A DNA stretch of 64,000 bases from JASLDZ01 sp964244065. GTDB lineage: Bacteria; Pseudomonadota; Alphaproteobacteria; Caulobacterales; Caulobacteraceae. Positions within the stretch are counted from its first letter, which is position 1. Every line of letters begins with the position of its first letter. The notes below the pieces were generated by a model. The model had not been told where the DNA came from. It ran no database searches and was given only the letters and a program-made list of their open reading frames with translations. Shown here one piece after another: positions 24,629 through 32,235 of this stretch. Position numbers and translations under genes: made by a program. The DNA lies in contig CAXTHH010000006.1 in the NCBI GenBank assembly GCA_964244065.1, positions 59,061 through 123,060 of the forward strand, in the 5' to 3' direction.

Positions 24629-25681
24629 TCACCGGCTCGGGGAGGCGGCGTTGGTCGCCATCGGCTTGGCGGCCTCGGCGGCGGGAGAGGTCTTGGCCTT
24701 GCCCAGCGGGCCCGTCTGGGCGGCGGTGGCCGCGCCGGCCGGGGCCGGGGAGGGCGGAGCCGCGCCGTTGGGCCCGACGGTCGCGTCCGGCACGGCGGCG
24801 GCCGGGGCCGCCGGGGCGGACTGGCCGGGCGCCGCGGCCGGGACCGGCGAGGCGACAGGCTGGGGCGTCTTGGGAGCGTGCGCGGCGACCCAGGCGTCGT
24901 ACTTGGCCTGGCTGACCACGTCGACCTGGATGGGCATGAAGCTGTGGTTCACGCCGCACAGCTCGTTGCACTCGCCGTAGTAGATCCCCTCGCGCTCGGC
25001 CTTGAACCAGGTCTGGTTGATGCGGCCGGGGATGGTGGTCTGCTGCACGCCGAAGGCCGGCACGAAGAAGGCGTGGAGCACGTCGGCGCTGGTGGAGAGC
25101 ACCTGCACGGTCTTGCCCACGGGCACGACCATGGGGTTGTCCACGGCCAGCTTCCACAGCTCGGGATGGCCCGCCGCCTTCATCTTGTCCTCGGTCAGCG
25201 GGATCGAGTCGAAGGCGAAGCCGCCGTGCTGCGGGTACTCGTAGTTCCAGTACCACTGGTTGCCGGTGACCTTCACCGTCACGTCCGGCTTGGGCATGTC
25301 GTGGTAGGTGAACAGCAGCCGGAACGAGAAGATGGCGATGAACATCAGGATCAGGACGGGGGCGGCCGTCCAGACGATCTCGATCGCGGTGTTATGGGTG
25401 AAGCGCGCGGGCTCGGGGTTGGCCTTGGCGTTGAACTTGAACACCACCCAGGCGAGCAGGGCCAGCACGAACACGCTGATGGCGATGATGATCGGCAGCA
25501 GCACCCAGTCGTGGAAGAAGATGGCCGAGTGGCGCAGGGGCGAGGCCGCGGGCTGAAGCCCGATGCCGCCAGGCGTGGGCTGGCCGAGCAGGTCCGCCGC
25601 GCGGACGGTGGCTGTCGAGATGGCCGAGAACAGCGCGCCGGCGGTTCCCGCCGCCCCCCAGCGCTTCGCAAAAGCGGACAT
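24629..25681 (-). CDS. ctaC: Cytochrome c oxidase subunit II
   Basis: This 350-residue protein carries the CuA centre that accepts electrons from cytochrome c. It has a signal sequence, two membrane helices (about 55-75 and 95-120), and the aromatic entry patch VTGNQWYWNYEYP. The copper ligands are in YGECNELCGVNHSFMPI. After the CuA domain a tail of roughly 80 residues, rich in Ala and Pro, extends well beyond the usual end and has low complexity. It is the first gene of the operon and has a clear promoter at 25766-25794. Confidence 0.96.
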   Translation of the reverse strand: MSAFAKRWGAAGTAGALFSAISTATVRAADLLGQPTPGGIGLQPAASPLRHSAIFFHDWVLLPIIIAISVFVLALLAWVVFKFNAKANPEPARFTHNTAIEIVWTAAPVLILMFIAIFSFRLLFTYHDMPKPDVTVKVTGNQWYWNYEYPQHGGFAFDSIPLTEDKMKAAGHPELWKLAVDNPMVVPVGKTVQVLSTSADVLHAFFVPAFGVQQTTIPGRINQTWFKAEREGIYYGECNELCGVNHSFMPIQVDVVSQAKYDAWVAAHAPKTPQPVASPVPAAAPGQSAPAAPAAAVPDATVGPNGAAPPSPAPAGAATAAQTGPLGKAKTSPAAEAAKPMATNAASPSR

Positions 25682-25765
25682 GGATCCTGAAAGCCTCGCC
25701 GAACACCACGGGTGGAGCGGAGCCGCCGAGGCCGGCGGGCGGGCGGCTCGCTCCGTGTGACGCAG

Positions 25766-25794
25766 GCTATAAGAGCTCCGCCGGCCCGAGCCAA
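25766..25794 (-). promoter_or_regulatory. Promoter of the cytochrome oxidase operon
   Basis: On the minus strand TTGGCT (25794-25789) and TATAGC (25771-25766) are separated by 17 bases. This gives a good sigma-70-type promoter, with a leader of about 80 bases before the ctaC ATG at 25681. Confidence 0.6.
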
Positions 25795-25818
25795 TACCCC
25801 GCGCGGGCCGGCGGCGGC

Positions 25819-26181
25819 TCAGCCCGCCCGCAGCTCCCGAACCGTCCCAAGCGTAGCGGCGAGCTCGCCCTTGGGGTCGTGCTTGTCGCCCCCGCCGATC
25901 TCGTCGTAGTCGCCGTCGGCCCGCACGCGGATGCGCCGGGCGAGGTCGGCCAGGGCTTCGTGCAGCGCCGTCGCCTCCTCGCGTGCGGCCGACAGACCCG
26001 TCTGCACCGCGGCGGCGCGGGCCACCACGGCGCCGCCCAGGGTCGCCGAAAGCTTGAGCTCCCCACGCGCTTCCATGGCGGTGGCGGTCAGCCGGGCGAA
26101 GGCCATGATCGCTTCGTCCAGGGCGTTCTCGGCCTCGAACAGCTGGGCGGCGACGCCCCGCGCCACGTGGTGCTTGTCCAT
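25819..26181 (-). CDS. Hypothetical helical protein
   Basis: This 120-residue protein was not recognised. It is almost entirely helical (EAENALDEAIMAFARLTATAMEARGEL, then a second Ala-rich helix with VQTGLSAAREEATALHEALADLARRIRVR). It ends with a polar segment YDEIGGGDKHDPKGEL. It has no cysteine and no signal or membrane segment. The layout resembles small phasin-like or coiled-coil proteins, but that is only a shape comparison. It is divergent from the MerR regulator. Confidence 0.6.
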   Translation of the reverse strand: MDKHHVARGVAAQLFEAENALDEAIMAFARLTATAMEARGELKLSATLGGAVVARAAAVQTGLSAAREEATALHEALADLARRIRVRADGDYDEIGGGDKHDPKGELAATLGTVRELRAG

Positions 26182-26267
26182 GAGCTCCTCCTTAGGTTTG
26201 GCTCGCGCTCAAGCTGCTTCGACGCCTGACTCCCGTCAAGGTAGAGTTTAGTGGGGCGGGTGGGTAG

Positions 26268-26296
26268 TTGACGTTCACGTAAGCGTCAGTTACTCA
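26268..26296 (+). promoter_or_regulatory. Promoter with LiuR-type palindromic operator for the MerR gene
   Basis: TTGACG (26268-26273) and TACTCA (26291-26296) are 17 bases apart. The spacer holds most of a near-perfect palindrome, TGACGTTCACGTAAGCGTCA (26269-26288), similar to the MerR-family LiuR/PsrA-like operators of fatty- and branched-acid degradation genes as I remember them. The regulator encoded 24 bases downstream probably binds it. Confidence 0.6.
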
Positions 26297-26319
26297 GCAC
26301 GCGTCCCCGCGAGGCTGCT

Positions 26320-26799
26320 ATGGCCGTCGACCTGCGTCGCGCTCCCGAGCGCACCTACACGATCCGGCAGCTGTGCCAGGAGTTCGGGGCCACCGCCCGG
26401 GCGCTCCGCTTCTATGAGGACCGGGGCCTGCTCTCCCCGGCGCGCGACGGCCTGAACCGCATCTACCATGCGCGCGACCGCGCCCGGCTGGCGCTGATCA
26501 TGCAGGGCAAGCGGCTGGGCTTCAGCCTGGCCGACCTGCGCGAGCTGCTGGACCTCTACGACGAGCACGACGGCGGCGCGGCGCAGATGGCCGCCTCCCT
26601 GCCCAAGTTCCGCGAGCGCATCGACGCCCTCCATCTCCAGCGGGAGGACATCGACCGCGCGCTGGAGACGCTGGAGGCAGGCGTGGCGCGGCTGGAGGCC
26701 AAGCTTGCGGACATTCGTCCCGATCTGCTTCCGCAGGCCGACGACTACGACTCCGTGCTGCGCGCCCGCCTGGGCGACGCGCATCCCCACCCCGACTGA
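26320..26799 (+). CDS. MerR-family transcriptional regulator of acyl-CoA degradation (LiuR-like)
   Basis: This 159-residue protein has the MerR winged-helix N-terminus (TYTIRQLCQEFGATARALRFYEDRGLLSPARDG, residues about 13-45), the second DNA-contact region RARLALIMQGKRLGFSL, and a coiled-coil dimerisation helix from about 95. There is no cysteine, so it is not a metal sensor. It lies 8 bases before an acyl-CoA dehydrogenase gene, and its promoter carries a matching palindrome. It is probably an autoregulated controller of this beta-oxidation operon. Confidence 0.9.
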   Translation: MAVDLRRAPERTYTIRQLCQEFGATARALRFYEDRGLLSPARDGLNRIYHARDRARLALIMQGKRLGFSLADLRELLDLYDEHDGGAAQMAASLPKFRERIDALHLQREDIDRALETLEAGVARLEAKLADIRPDLLPQADDYDSVLRARLGDAHPHPD

Positions 26800-26807
26800 G
26801 AGACCCG

Positions 26808-28586
26808 ATGCCCTACCGCGCCCCCGTCCGCGACCAGGTCTTCATCCTGCGCGACGTGCTGAAGATCGACGCCTACGCCAATCTGCCCGGTTTCGCCGAC
26901 GCCTCCATGGACACGGTGGAGCAGGTGCTGGAGGAGGGGGCCAAGTTCGCCGAGGGCGTGCTCGCGCCCCTGAACAAGGTGGGCGACACCGAGGGCTGCA
27001 CCTGGTCACCGGACAACACGGTCAGGACGCCGACGGGCTTCAAGGACGCCTACCGCCAGCTGGTGGAGGCGGGCTGGCCCGCGCTGGGCAGCGACCCCGA
27101 ATATGGCGGCCAGGGGCTGCCGGCGGTGGTCAACGTCGCTTTCGCCGAGATGCAGTCCGCCGCCAACATGGCCTTCGGCATGTACCCGGGCCTGACGCAC
27201 GGCTGCTACGCCGCGATCCACGAGGGCGGCTCGCCGGAGCAGAAGGCGCTGTACTGCCCCAAGCTCGTCTCCGGCGAGTGGGGCGGCACCATGAACCTGA
27301 CGGAGCCGCAGTGCGGCACCGACCTCGGCCTGCTGCGCACCAAGGCCGTCCCGCAGGGCGACGGCAGCTATCGCATCAGCGGCCAGAAGATTTGGATCAG
27401 CGGCGGCGAGCACGACATGGCCGAGAACATCGTCCACCTCGTCCTGGCGCGGATCGAGGGCGCGCCCGAGGGCGTGAAGGGCATCAGCCTGTTCATCGTG
27501 CCCAAGTTCATCCCCGACGCCTCGGGCGCCCCGGGCGAGCGCAACGGCGTCAAGTGCGTGGGCCTCGAGGAGAAGATGGGCATCCACGGCAACGCCACCT
27601 GCGTGATGCAGTACGAGGATGCGCAGGGCTGGCTGGTGGGCGAGGAGAACGCCGGCCTGAAGATCATGTTCGTGATGATGAACGAGGCGCGGCTGGGCGT
27701 CGGCGTCCAGGGCCTGGCGCAGGGCGAGGCCGCCTATCAGGCCGCCGTGGAGTTCGCCCGCGACCGCCTGCAGGGCCGGTCGCTCACCGGCAAGAAGAAC
27801 CCGGAAGGCCCCGCCGACCCGATCATCGTGCACCCCGACGTGCGGCGCATGCTGATGGACACGCGCGCCTTCACCGAGGCCGGCCGCGCCTTCATGCTGT
27901 GGACCGCGCTGCACGGCGACCTGCAGCGCTCGCCGGACGCCGCGCAGGCGGAAAAGGCCAGCGACTACATGGGCCTGCTGACGCCCGTGGTGAAAGCCTA
28001 CCTCACTGAGAAGGGGTTCCAGGCGGCCAAGGAGGGCATGCAGGTTCACGGCGGCTCGGGCTTCACCGAGCACTTCCCCGCCAGCCAGTACCTGCGCGAC
28101 TGCCGCATCGCCCTGATCTACGAGGGGACCAACGGCATCCAGGCGCTGGACCTCGTGGGCCGCAAGCTGGCCGCCAAGGGCGGCCGCGCGGTGATGAGCT
28201 TCTTCGCCGAGGTCGACGCGGCGGTGGCCGAGGCCGGGCCGGAGGTGAAGCCGCTGGCGGACAGCCTCGCCGGCCTGAAGGCGCAGCTGCAGGAGGCGAC
28301 CTTCTGGCTGATGCAGAACGGCCTTCAGAACCCGGACAATGCGGGGGCCGCCTCCACCGACTACCTGCACCTCTTCGGCCTGACGGCGCTAAGCTACATG
28401 TGGCTGAAGCTGGCGACCGCCGCGCAGGAGAAGATCGCGGCGGGCGAGGCCGATCCCTTCTACGCGCACAAGCTGACCACCGCCCGCTACTTCGCCGAGC
28501 GCATCGCGCCGGAGGGGGCGGCGCACCTCGCCAAGCTGAAGACGGGCGCGGACACGATGATGTCGCTCCCGGCCGAGGCGTTCTGA
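26808..28586 (+). CDS. Acyl-CoA dehydrogenase (long form)
   Basis: This 592-residue FAD enzyme carries out the first dehydrogenation of beta-oxidation. It is the long variety with a C-terminal extra domain (about 470-592). Motifs are MNLTEPQCGTDLGLLRT, KIWISGGEHD (FAD-binding beta domain), and the catalytic-base region RIALIYEGTNGIQALDLVGRK. It forms an operon with the MerR regulator, and a strong hairpin follows directly (28591-28624). Confidence 0.95.
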   Translation: MPYRAPVRDQVFILRDVLKIDAYANLPGFADASMDTVEQVLEEGAKFAEGVLAPLNKVGDTEGCTWSPDNTVRTPTGFKDAYRQLVEAGWPALGSDPEYGGQGLPAVVNVAFAEMQSAANMAFGMYPGLTHGCYAAIHEGGSPEQKALYCPKLVSGEWGGTMNLTEPQCGTDLGLLRTKAVPQGDGSYRISGQKIWISGGEHDMAENIVHLVLARIEGAPEGVKGISLFIVPKFIPDASGAPGERNGVKCVGLEEKMGIHGNATCVMQYEDAQGWLVGEENAGLKIMFVMMNEARLGVGVQGLAQGEAAYQAAVEFARDRLQGRSLTGKKNPEGPADPIIVHPDVRRMLMDTRAFTEAGRAFMLWTALHGDLQRSPDAAQAEKASDYMGLLTPVVKAYLTEKGFQAAKEGMQVHGGSGFTEHFPASQYLRDCRIALIYEGTNGIQALDLVGRKLAAKGGRAVMSFFAEVDAAVAEAGPEVKPLADSLAGLKAQLQEATFWLMQNGLQNPDNAGAASTDYLHLFGLTALSYMWLKLATAAQEKIAAGEADPFYAHKLTTARYFAERIAPEGAAHLAKLKTGADTMMSLPAEAF

Positions 28587-28590
28587 GCAG

Positions 28591-28624
28591 GGAGCCTGGC
28601 GGCCGAAGGCGGCCGCCAGGCTCC
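28591..28624 (+). terminator. Terminator of the merR-acyl-CoA dehydrogenase operon
   Basis: A perfect 14-bp stem (GGAGCCTGGCGGCC / GGCCGCCAGGCTCC) with the loop GAAGGC starts 5 bases after the stop codon and is followed by TCCGTCTT. Confidence 0.8.
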
Positions 28625-28693
28625 TCCGTCTTCGCTGGAGCCCTCCGCAGAAGGGCTCTAGGGTCGCCGCCCAAGAACAACGGGAGGAACGCC

Positions 28694-29050
28694 GTGCCTT
28701 ATGTCGACGCCTACGTGCTGCCGATTCCGAAGGACAGGATCGAGGCGTACAAGGCCTTCTCCGAGTCCATGCTCCACTTCTGGACGGACAACGGCTGCAC
28801 CTCCTACGTCGAGTGCATTGAGGACGACGTGCCGAAGGGCGAGGTGACTTCCTTCCCGCGCGCCGTAAAGGCGACCGACGACGAGGTCGTGGCGTTCGGC
28901 TGGGCCGTGTGGCCCGACAAGGCCACCCGCGACGCGGCCAACAGGAAGATGATGGAGGGGCCCGCCCCCACAGCGCCCATGCCCTTCGACGGCAAGCGCA
29001 TGTTCTGGGGCGGCTTCACGCCCTTCCTCCAGCGGGGCAAGGGCGCGTGA
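28694..29050 (+). CDS. DUF1428 family protein
   Basis: This 118-residue protein matches DUF1428 (YbaA-like): it opens PYVDAYVLPIPKDRIEAYKAFSE, then has a central CIEDDVPKGEVTSFPRAVKA and VVAFGWAVWPDKATRDAANRKMM, and ends MPFDGKRMFWGGFTPF. The fold is ferredoxin-like and the function unknown. The GTG at 28694 follows GGGAGG. Its stop overlaps the GTG of the next gene (GTGA), so it is coupled to the dienoyl-CoA reductase-like SDR. Confidence 0.88.
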   Translation: MPYVDAYVLPIPKDRIEAYKAFSESMLHFWTDNGCTSYVECIEDDVPKGEVTSFPRAVKATDDEVVAFGWAVWPDKATRDAANRKMMEGPAPTAPMPFDGKRMFWGGFTPFLQRGKGA

Positions 29051-29850
29051 GCGAACAGGTGTACGCGCCCGACCTCCTCGCCGGGAAGGTCGCCTTCGTC
29101 GCCGGCGGCACCAGCGGCATCAATCTCGGCATCGCCAAGCGCTTCGCGCAGCTCGGCGCCAAGGTGGCGGTGCTGGGCCGCAAGCCCGACAAGGCGGACG
29201 CCGCCGCCGCCGAGATCGACCGCACCGCCGGCCGCCCCTGCGCCCTGGCGCTGACCGCCGACGTGCGGGACTACGCGGCGGTCGAGGGCGTCATGGCGGT
29301 CGCGGCGCGCGACCTCGGCGCCTTCGACATCCTGATCGCGGGGCAGGCGGGCAACTTCCCCGCGCCGGCGCTCGGCATGAGCGCCAACGCCTTCAAGGCG
29401 GTGGTCGACATCGACCTCCTGGGCACGTTCAACCTGTTCCGCGCGGGCCATCAGCACCTCGCGCCCGGCGCCTCGCTGATCGCCATCACCGCGGGCCAGG
29501 CGGTGAAGCCCACACCGCTGCAGGCCCACGTCTGCGCCGCCAAGGCGGGCGTGAACATGCTGGTGAAGTGCCTGGCGCTGGAGTGGGGGCCGATGGGCGT
29601 GCGCGTGAACGCCATCACCCCCGGCCCGATCGAGGGCACCGAGGGCATGGCCCGCCTCGCCCCCACGCCCGAGGCCGAGCAGGCGGCCAAGGACAACACG
29701 CCGCTGAAGCGCTACGGCCGCGCCGACGAGATCGGCGACGCCGCCGTGTGGCTGAGCTCGCCCGCCGCCCAGTACGTGACGGGCACGATCCTCGACGTGG
29801 ACGGCGGCTCGACGCTGGTCGGCTACCGGCTCAGCGGAATGGGCCTGTGA
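29047..29850 (+). CDS. SDR oxidoreductase of the 2,4-dienoyl-CoA reductase (DECR) type
   Basis: This 267-residue Rossmann protein has the cofactor loop GGTSGINLGIA (20-30). The usual catalytic YxxxK reads VCAAK, with Val162 and Lys166, and the usual Ser is also missing. That loss is typical of DECR-type enzymes, whose PLQAHVCAAKAGVNMLVKCLALEWG and PGPIEGTEGMARL segments resemble the peroxisomal reductase. The enzyme would use NADPH to remove conjugated double bonds during unsaturated fatty acid breakdown. Its neighbours (thiolase, FadJ) support that role. Confidence 0.82.
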   Translation: MSEQVYAPDLLAGKVAFVAGGTSGINLGIAKRFAQLGAKVAVLGRKPDKADAAAAEIDRTAGRPCALALTADVRDYAAVEGVMAVAARDLGAFDILIAGQAGNFPAPALGMSANAFKAVVDIDLLGTFNLFRAGHQHLAPGASLIAITAGQAVKPTPLQAHVCAAKAGVNMLVKCLALEWGPMGVRVNAITPGPIEGTEGMARLAPTPEAEQAAKDNTPLKRYGRADEIGDAAVWLSSPAAQYVTGTILDVDGGSTLVGYRLSGMGL

Positions 29851-29863
29851 GCGGCCCGGCTCT

Positions 29864-30040
29864 TCTCCCTCCCCCTTGTGGGAAGGGGGGACCGCGCGAA
29901 GCGGGGTGGGCGGGGGTCCCTCACGCACCACGCTTGAGAGGGGCTGCCCGCCGCAGCGTGCTAACCGCCAGGCCGCTCCGATGCGGACCCCCACCCACCA
30001 GCCTGCGGCTGGTCCCCCCTCCCCACAAGGGGGAGGGAGA
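29864..30040. repeat. Palindromic interspersed repeat, family D, copy 1
   Basis: The left end TCTCCCTCCCCCTTGTGGG and right end CCCCACAAGGGGGAGGGAGA are inverted copies. The interior has GGACCGCGCGAAGCGGGGTGG and CCACCAGCCTGCGGCTGGTC, matching copy 2 at 59133-59280. The right end supplies GGGAGGGAGA directly before a possible ATG at 30041. Confidence 0.85.
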
Positions 30041-30214
30041 ATGAGCACCCACGACGCCTTGATCAGCTGCACGCTCAGCCCCCGGGCCGAGGTCCTCGCC
30101 GGCCACGGCTCGCGCGGGCTTGCGAACTGCAACATCGCCAACTTCGACCTCACCGACGTCCGGGCCGAACCCGTGACCGCCCCCCAACACGAAGACGCGC
30201 TCCAGGGAGCCTGA
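30041..30214 (+). CDS. Possible small ORF of 57 residues, unrecognised
   Basis: An ATG placed 1 base after the GGAGGGAGA end of the family D repeat opens a 57-residue frame that stops 3 bases before the thiolase ATG. The product (starting MSTHDALISCTLSPRAEVLA) has no recognisable domain or signal. It may be a small leader peptide or an accidental frame; its tight fit between the repeat and the thiolase gene is the only support. Confidence 0.25.
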   Translation: MSTHDALISCTLSPRAEVLAGHGSRGLANCNIANFDLTDVRAEPVTAPQHEDALQGA

Positions 30215-30217
30215 CCC

Positions 30218-31423
30218 ATGGCCGAAGCCTACATCTACGACGCCGTCCGCACCCCTCGCGGCCGTGGCAAGAAGGACGGCTCGCTGCACGAGATGACCGC
30301 CCTCAGCCTCGCCACGCAGGTGCTGGAGGCGCTGCGCGACCGCAACGACCTCGACACGTCCAAGGTGGACGATGTGGTGCTCGGCTGCGTCGCGCCCATC
30401 GGCGAGCAGGGCGCCGACATCGCGCGCACCGCCGTGCTGGCCGCCGACTACGCCCAGACCACGGCCGGCGTGCAGATCAACCGCTTCTGCGCCTCGGGCC
30501 TGGAGGCCTGCAACATGGCCGCCGCCAAGGTGATCAGCGGCGAGGCCGACATGGCCATCGGCGGCGGCGTGGAGAGCATGTCGCGCGTGCCCATGGGCAG
30601 CGACGGCGGCGCCTGGCCGGTGGACCCGGCCTCGGCCTTCAAGACCTACTTCGCCCCCCAGGGCGTCGGCGCCGACCTGATCGCCACCCTGTACGGCTTC
30701 TTCAGGGACGACGTGGACGCCTACGCCGTGGAGAGCCAGAAGCGCGCCGCACGCGCCTGGGAGGAGAAGCGCTTCAGCAGGAGCGTGATCACCGTGAAGG
30801 ACCAGCTGGGCCTGCCGCGCCTCGACCACGACGAGCACATGCGGCCCGACACCTCCATGCAATCGCTCGGCGCGCTCAACGCCTCTTTCCAGGGCGTCGG
30901 CGACATGGCCTTCGACGCGGTGGTGCAGCAGCGCTACCCGCAGGTGGAGCGCGTGAACCACGTGCACCACGCGGGCAACAGCTCGGGCATCGTCGACGGC
31001 GCCGCGGGCGTGCTGTTCGGCTCCAAGGAGATGGGCGACGCGCTGGGCCTCAAGCCCCGGGCGCGGGTGAAGGGCATGGCTTCCATCGGCTCGGAGCCGT
31101 CGATCATGCTCACCGGCCCGAGCTTCGTGACCGAGAAGCTGCTCCGGAAGCTCGGCATGGAGGTGGACGACATCGACCTCTACGAGCTCAACGAGGCCTT
31201 CGCCGCGGTGGTCCTGCGCATGATGCAGGCGCTCGACATCGATCACGCCAAGATGAACGTGAACGGCGGCGCCATCGCCATGGGCCACCCCCTGGGCGCC
31301 ACCGGGGCCATGATCCTGGGCACCGTGCTCGACGAGCTGGAACGGTCGGACAAGGAGACCGCGCTCGTCACCCTGTGCGTGGGCGCGGGCATGGGCACCG
31401 CCACCGTCATCGAACGTATCTGA
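30218..31423 (+). CDS. Acetyl-CoA C-acyltransferase (3-ketoacyl-CoA thiolase), FadI/FadA type
   Basis: This 401-residue thiolase performs the last step of beta-oxidation. The nucleophile is Cys91 in INRFCASGLEACN. The second and third signatures are NVNGGAIAMGHPLGATGA and TLCVGAGMGTATVIE, containing the catalytic His and second Cys. The partner gene fadJ follows one gene later on the same strand. A second thiolase (50999-52189) shares the same motifs, but the two proteins are clearly diverged. Confidence 0.95.
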   Translation: MAEAYIYDAVRTPRGRGKKDGSLHEMTALSLATQVLEALRDRNDLDTSKVDDVVLGCVAPIGEQGADIARTAVLAADYAQTTAGVQINRFCASGLEACNMAAAKVISGEADMAIGGGVESMSRVPMGSDGGAWPVDPASAFKTYFAPQGVGADLIATLYGFFRDDVDAYAVESQKRAARAWEEKRFSRSVITVKDQLGLPRLDHDEHMRPDTSMQSLGALNASFQGVGDMAFDAVVQQRYPQVERVNHVHHAGNSSGIVDGAAGVLFGSKEMGDALGLKPRARVKGMASIGSEPSIMLTGPSFVTEKLLRKLGMEVDDIDLYELNEAFAAVVLRMMQALDIDHAKMNVNGGAIAMGHPLGATGAMILGTVLDELERSDKETALVTLCVGAGMGTATVIERI

Positions 31424-31466
31424 GCCGGGGCTAGGCTGGAGCCAGGATCACTGACGGAGGCGACCG

Positions 31467-32192
31467 ATGGGCGCGACCCTGCTCGACCTGGCGAAGCTCA
31501 CGGGCGCGGTCTACTCGACCCCGCCGACGGAGCCGGCCGGCTGGCGCTGCACCTCGCGCCGCCTCGCCTCGGGCGGCGGGACGTGGGAGGCGATGCAGGC
31601 GGCGCACTACACGGGCCCGGGCGGCTCGGTCATCGCCTTCCGCGGGACCAACCTCTCCAGCGCGGCGATCGTGGGCTCTGTGCAGGACGTGGTCGCCGAC
31701 CTGCTTCTCGGCACCGGCCAGAACTCCGACTACTTCTCCGCCGCCCAGGAGTTCTGCCGACCCTACGCCGGCCGCGCCGACGTCGTGGTGTGCGGTCACT
31801 CGCTGGGTGGGGCGATCGCGCAGATCATCGCCAACCGCATGGGCTTCCGCATGGCGACGTTCAACGCGCCGGGCGTGGGCGTGATCGCCTCGCGCAACTT
31901 CGGCCAGGGCACGCTCGGCATGACGCTGGTGCGCACCGTGGGCATGGTGGGAGGCGTCGTCGCACACCCGATCCAGGCGGCGCAGGACGTGCGCCACGCC
32001 TTCCGCTCGGTGCAGGGGATCAACATCAAGCTCCAGGGCGACGCGGTCAGCGCCATGGGCGTGCACTACGGCCGCGTGCAGACGGTGCCCACCGTGACCC
32101 CGGGCGGCGCGCTGACCCAGCACAGCATCGACAACGTCATCAAGGCGCTGGAAGCCGACCCGCTCGGCCGCCGCGACATCGCCTCGTTTTAG
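31467..32192 (+). CDS. Lipase class 3-like hydrolase
   Basis: This 241-residue protein has the lipase-3 layout: SVIAFRGTN oxyanion strand (about 51-60), the nucleophile elbow VVVCGHSLGGAIAQIIAN (Ser near residue 111) and a following FNAPGVGV strand. No signal peptide is seen, so it would act inside the cell or be exported by another route. It lies between the thiolase and FadJ genes, which suggests release of fatty acids for the same pathway, though this is inference. Confidence 0.82.
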   Translation: MGATLLDLAKLTGAVYSTPPTEPAGWRCTSRRLASGGGTWEAMQAAHYTGPGGSVIAFRGTNLSSAAIVGSVQDVVADLLLGTGQNSDYFSAAQEFCRPYAGRADVVVCGHSLGGAIAQIIANRMGFRMATFNAPGVGVIASRNFGQGTLGMTLVRTVGMVGGVVAHPIQAAQDVRHAFRSVQGINIKLQGDAVSAMGVHYGRVQTVPTVTPGGALTQHSIDNVIKALEADPLGRRDIASF

Positions 32193-32235
32193 GCGCGCCG
32201 CTCGGCGCGCGCCTCCTCTCAACCGGATACCTACC

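Noticed and set aside
29876..30040. Extension of the 30041 ORF upstream through the repeat
   Set aside because: The repeat is non-coding in its other copies, and the extra residues have no family features.
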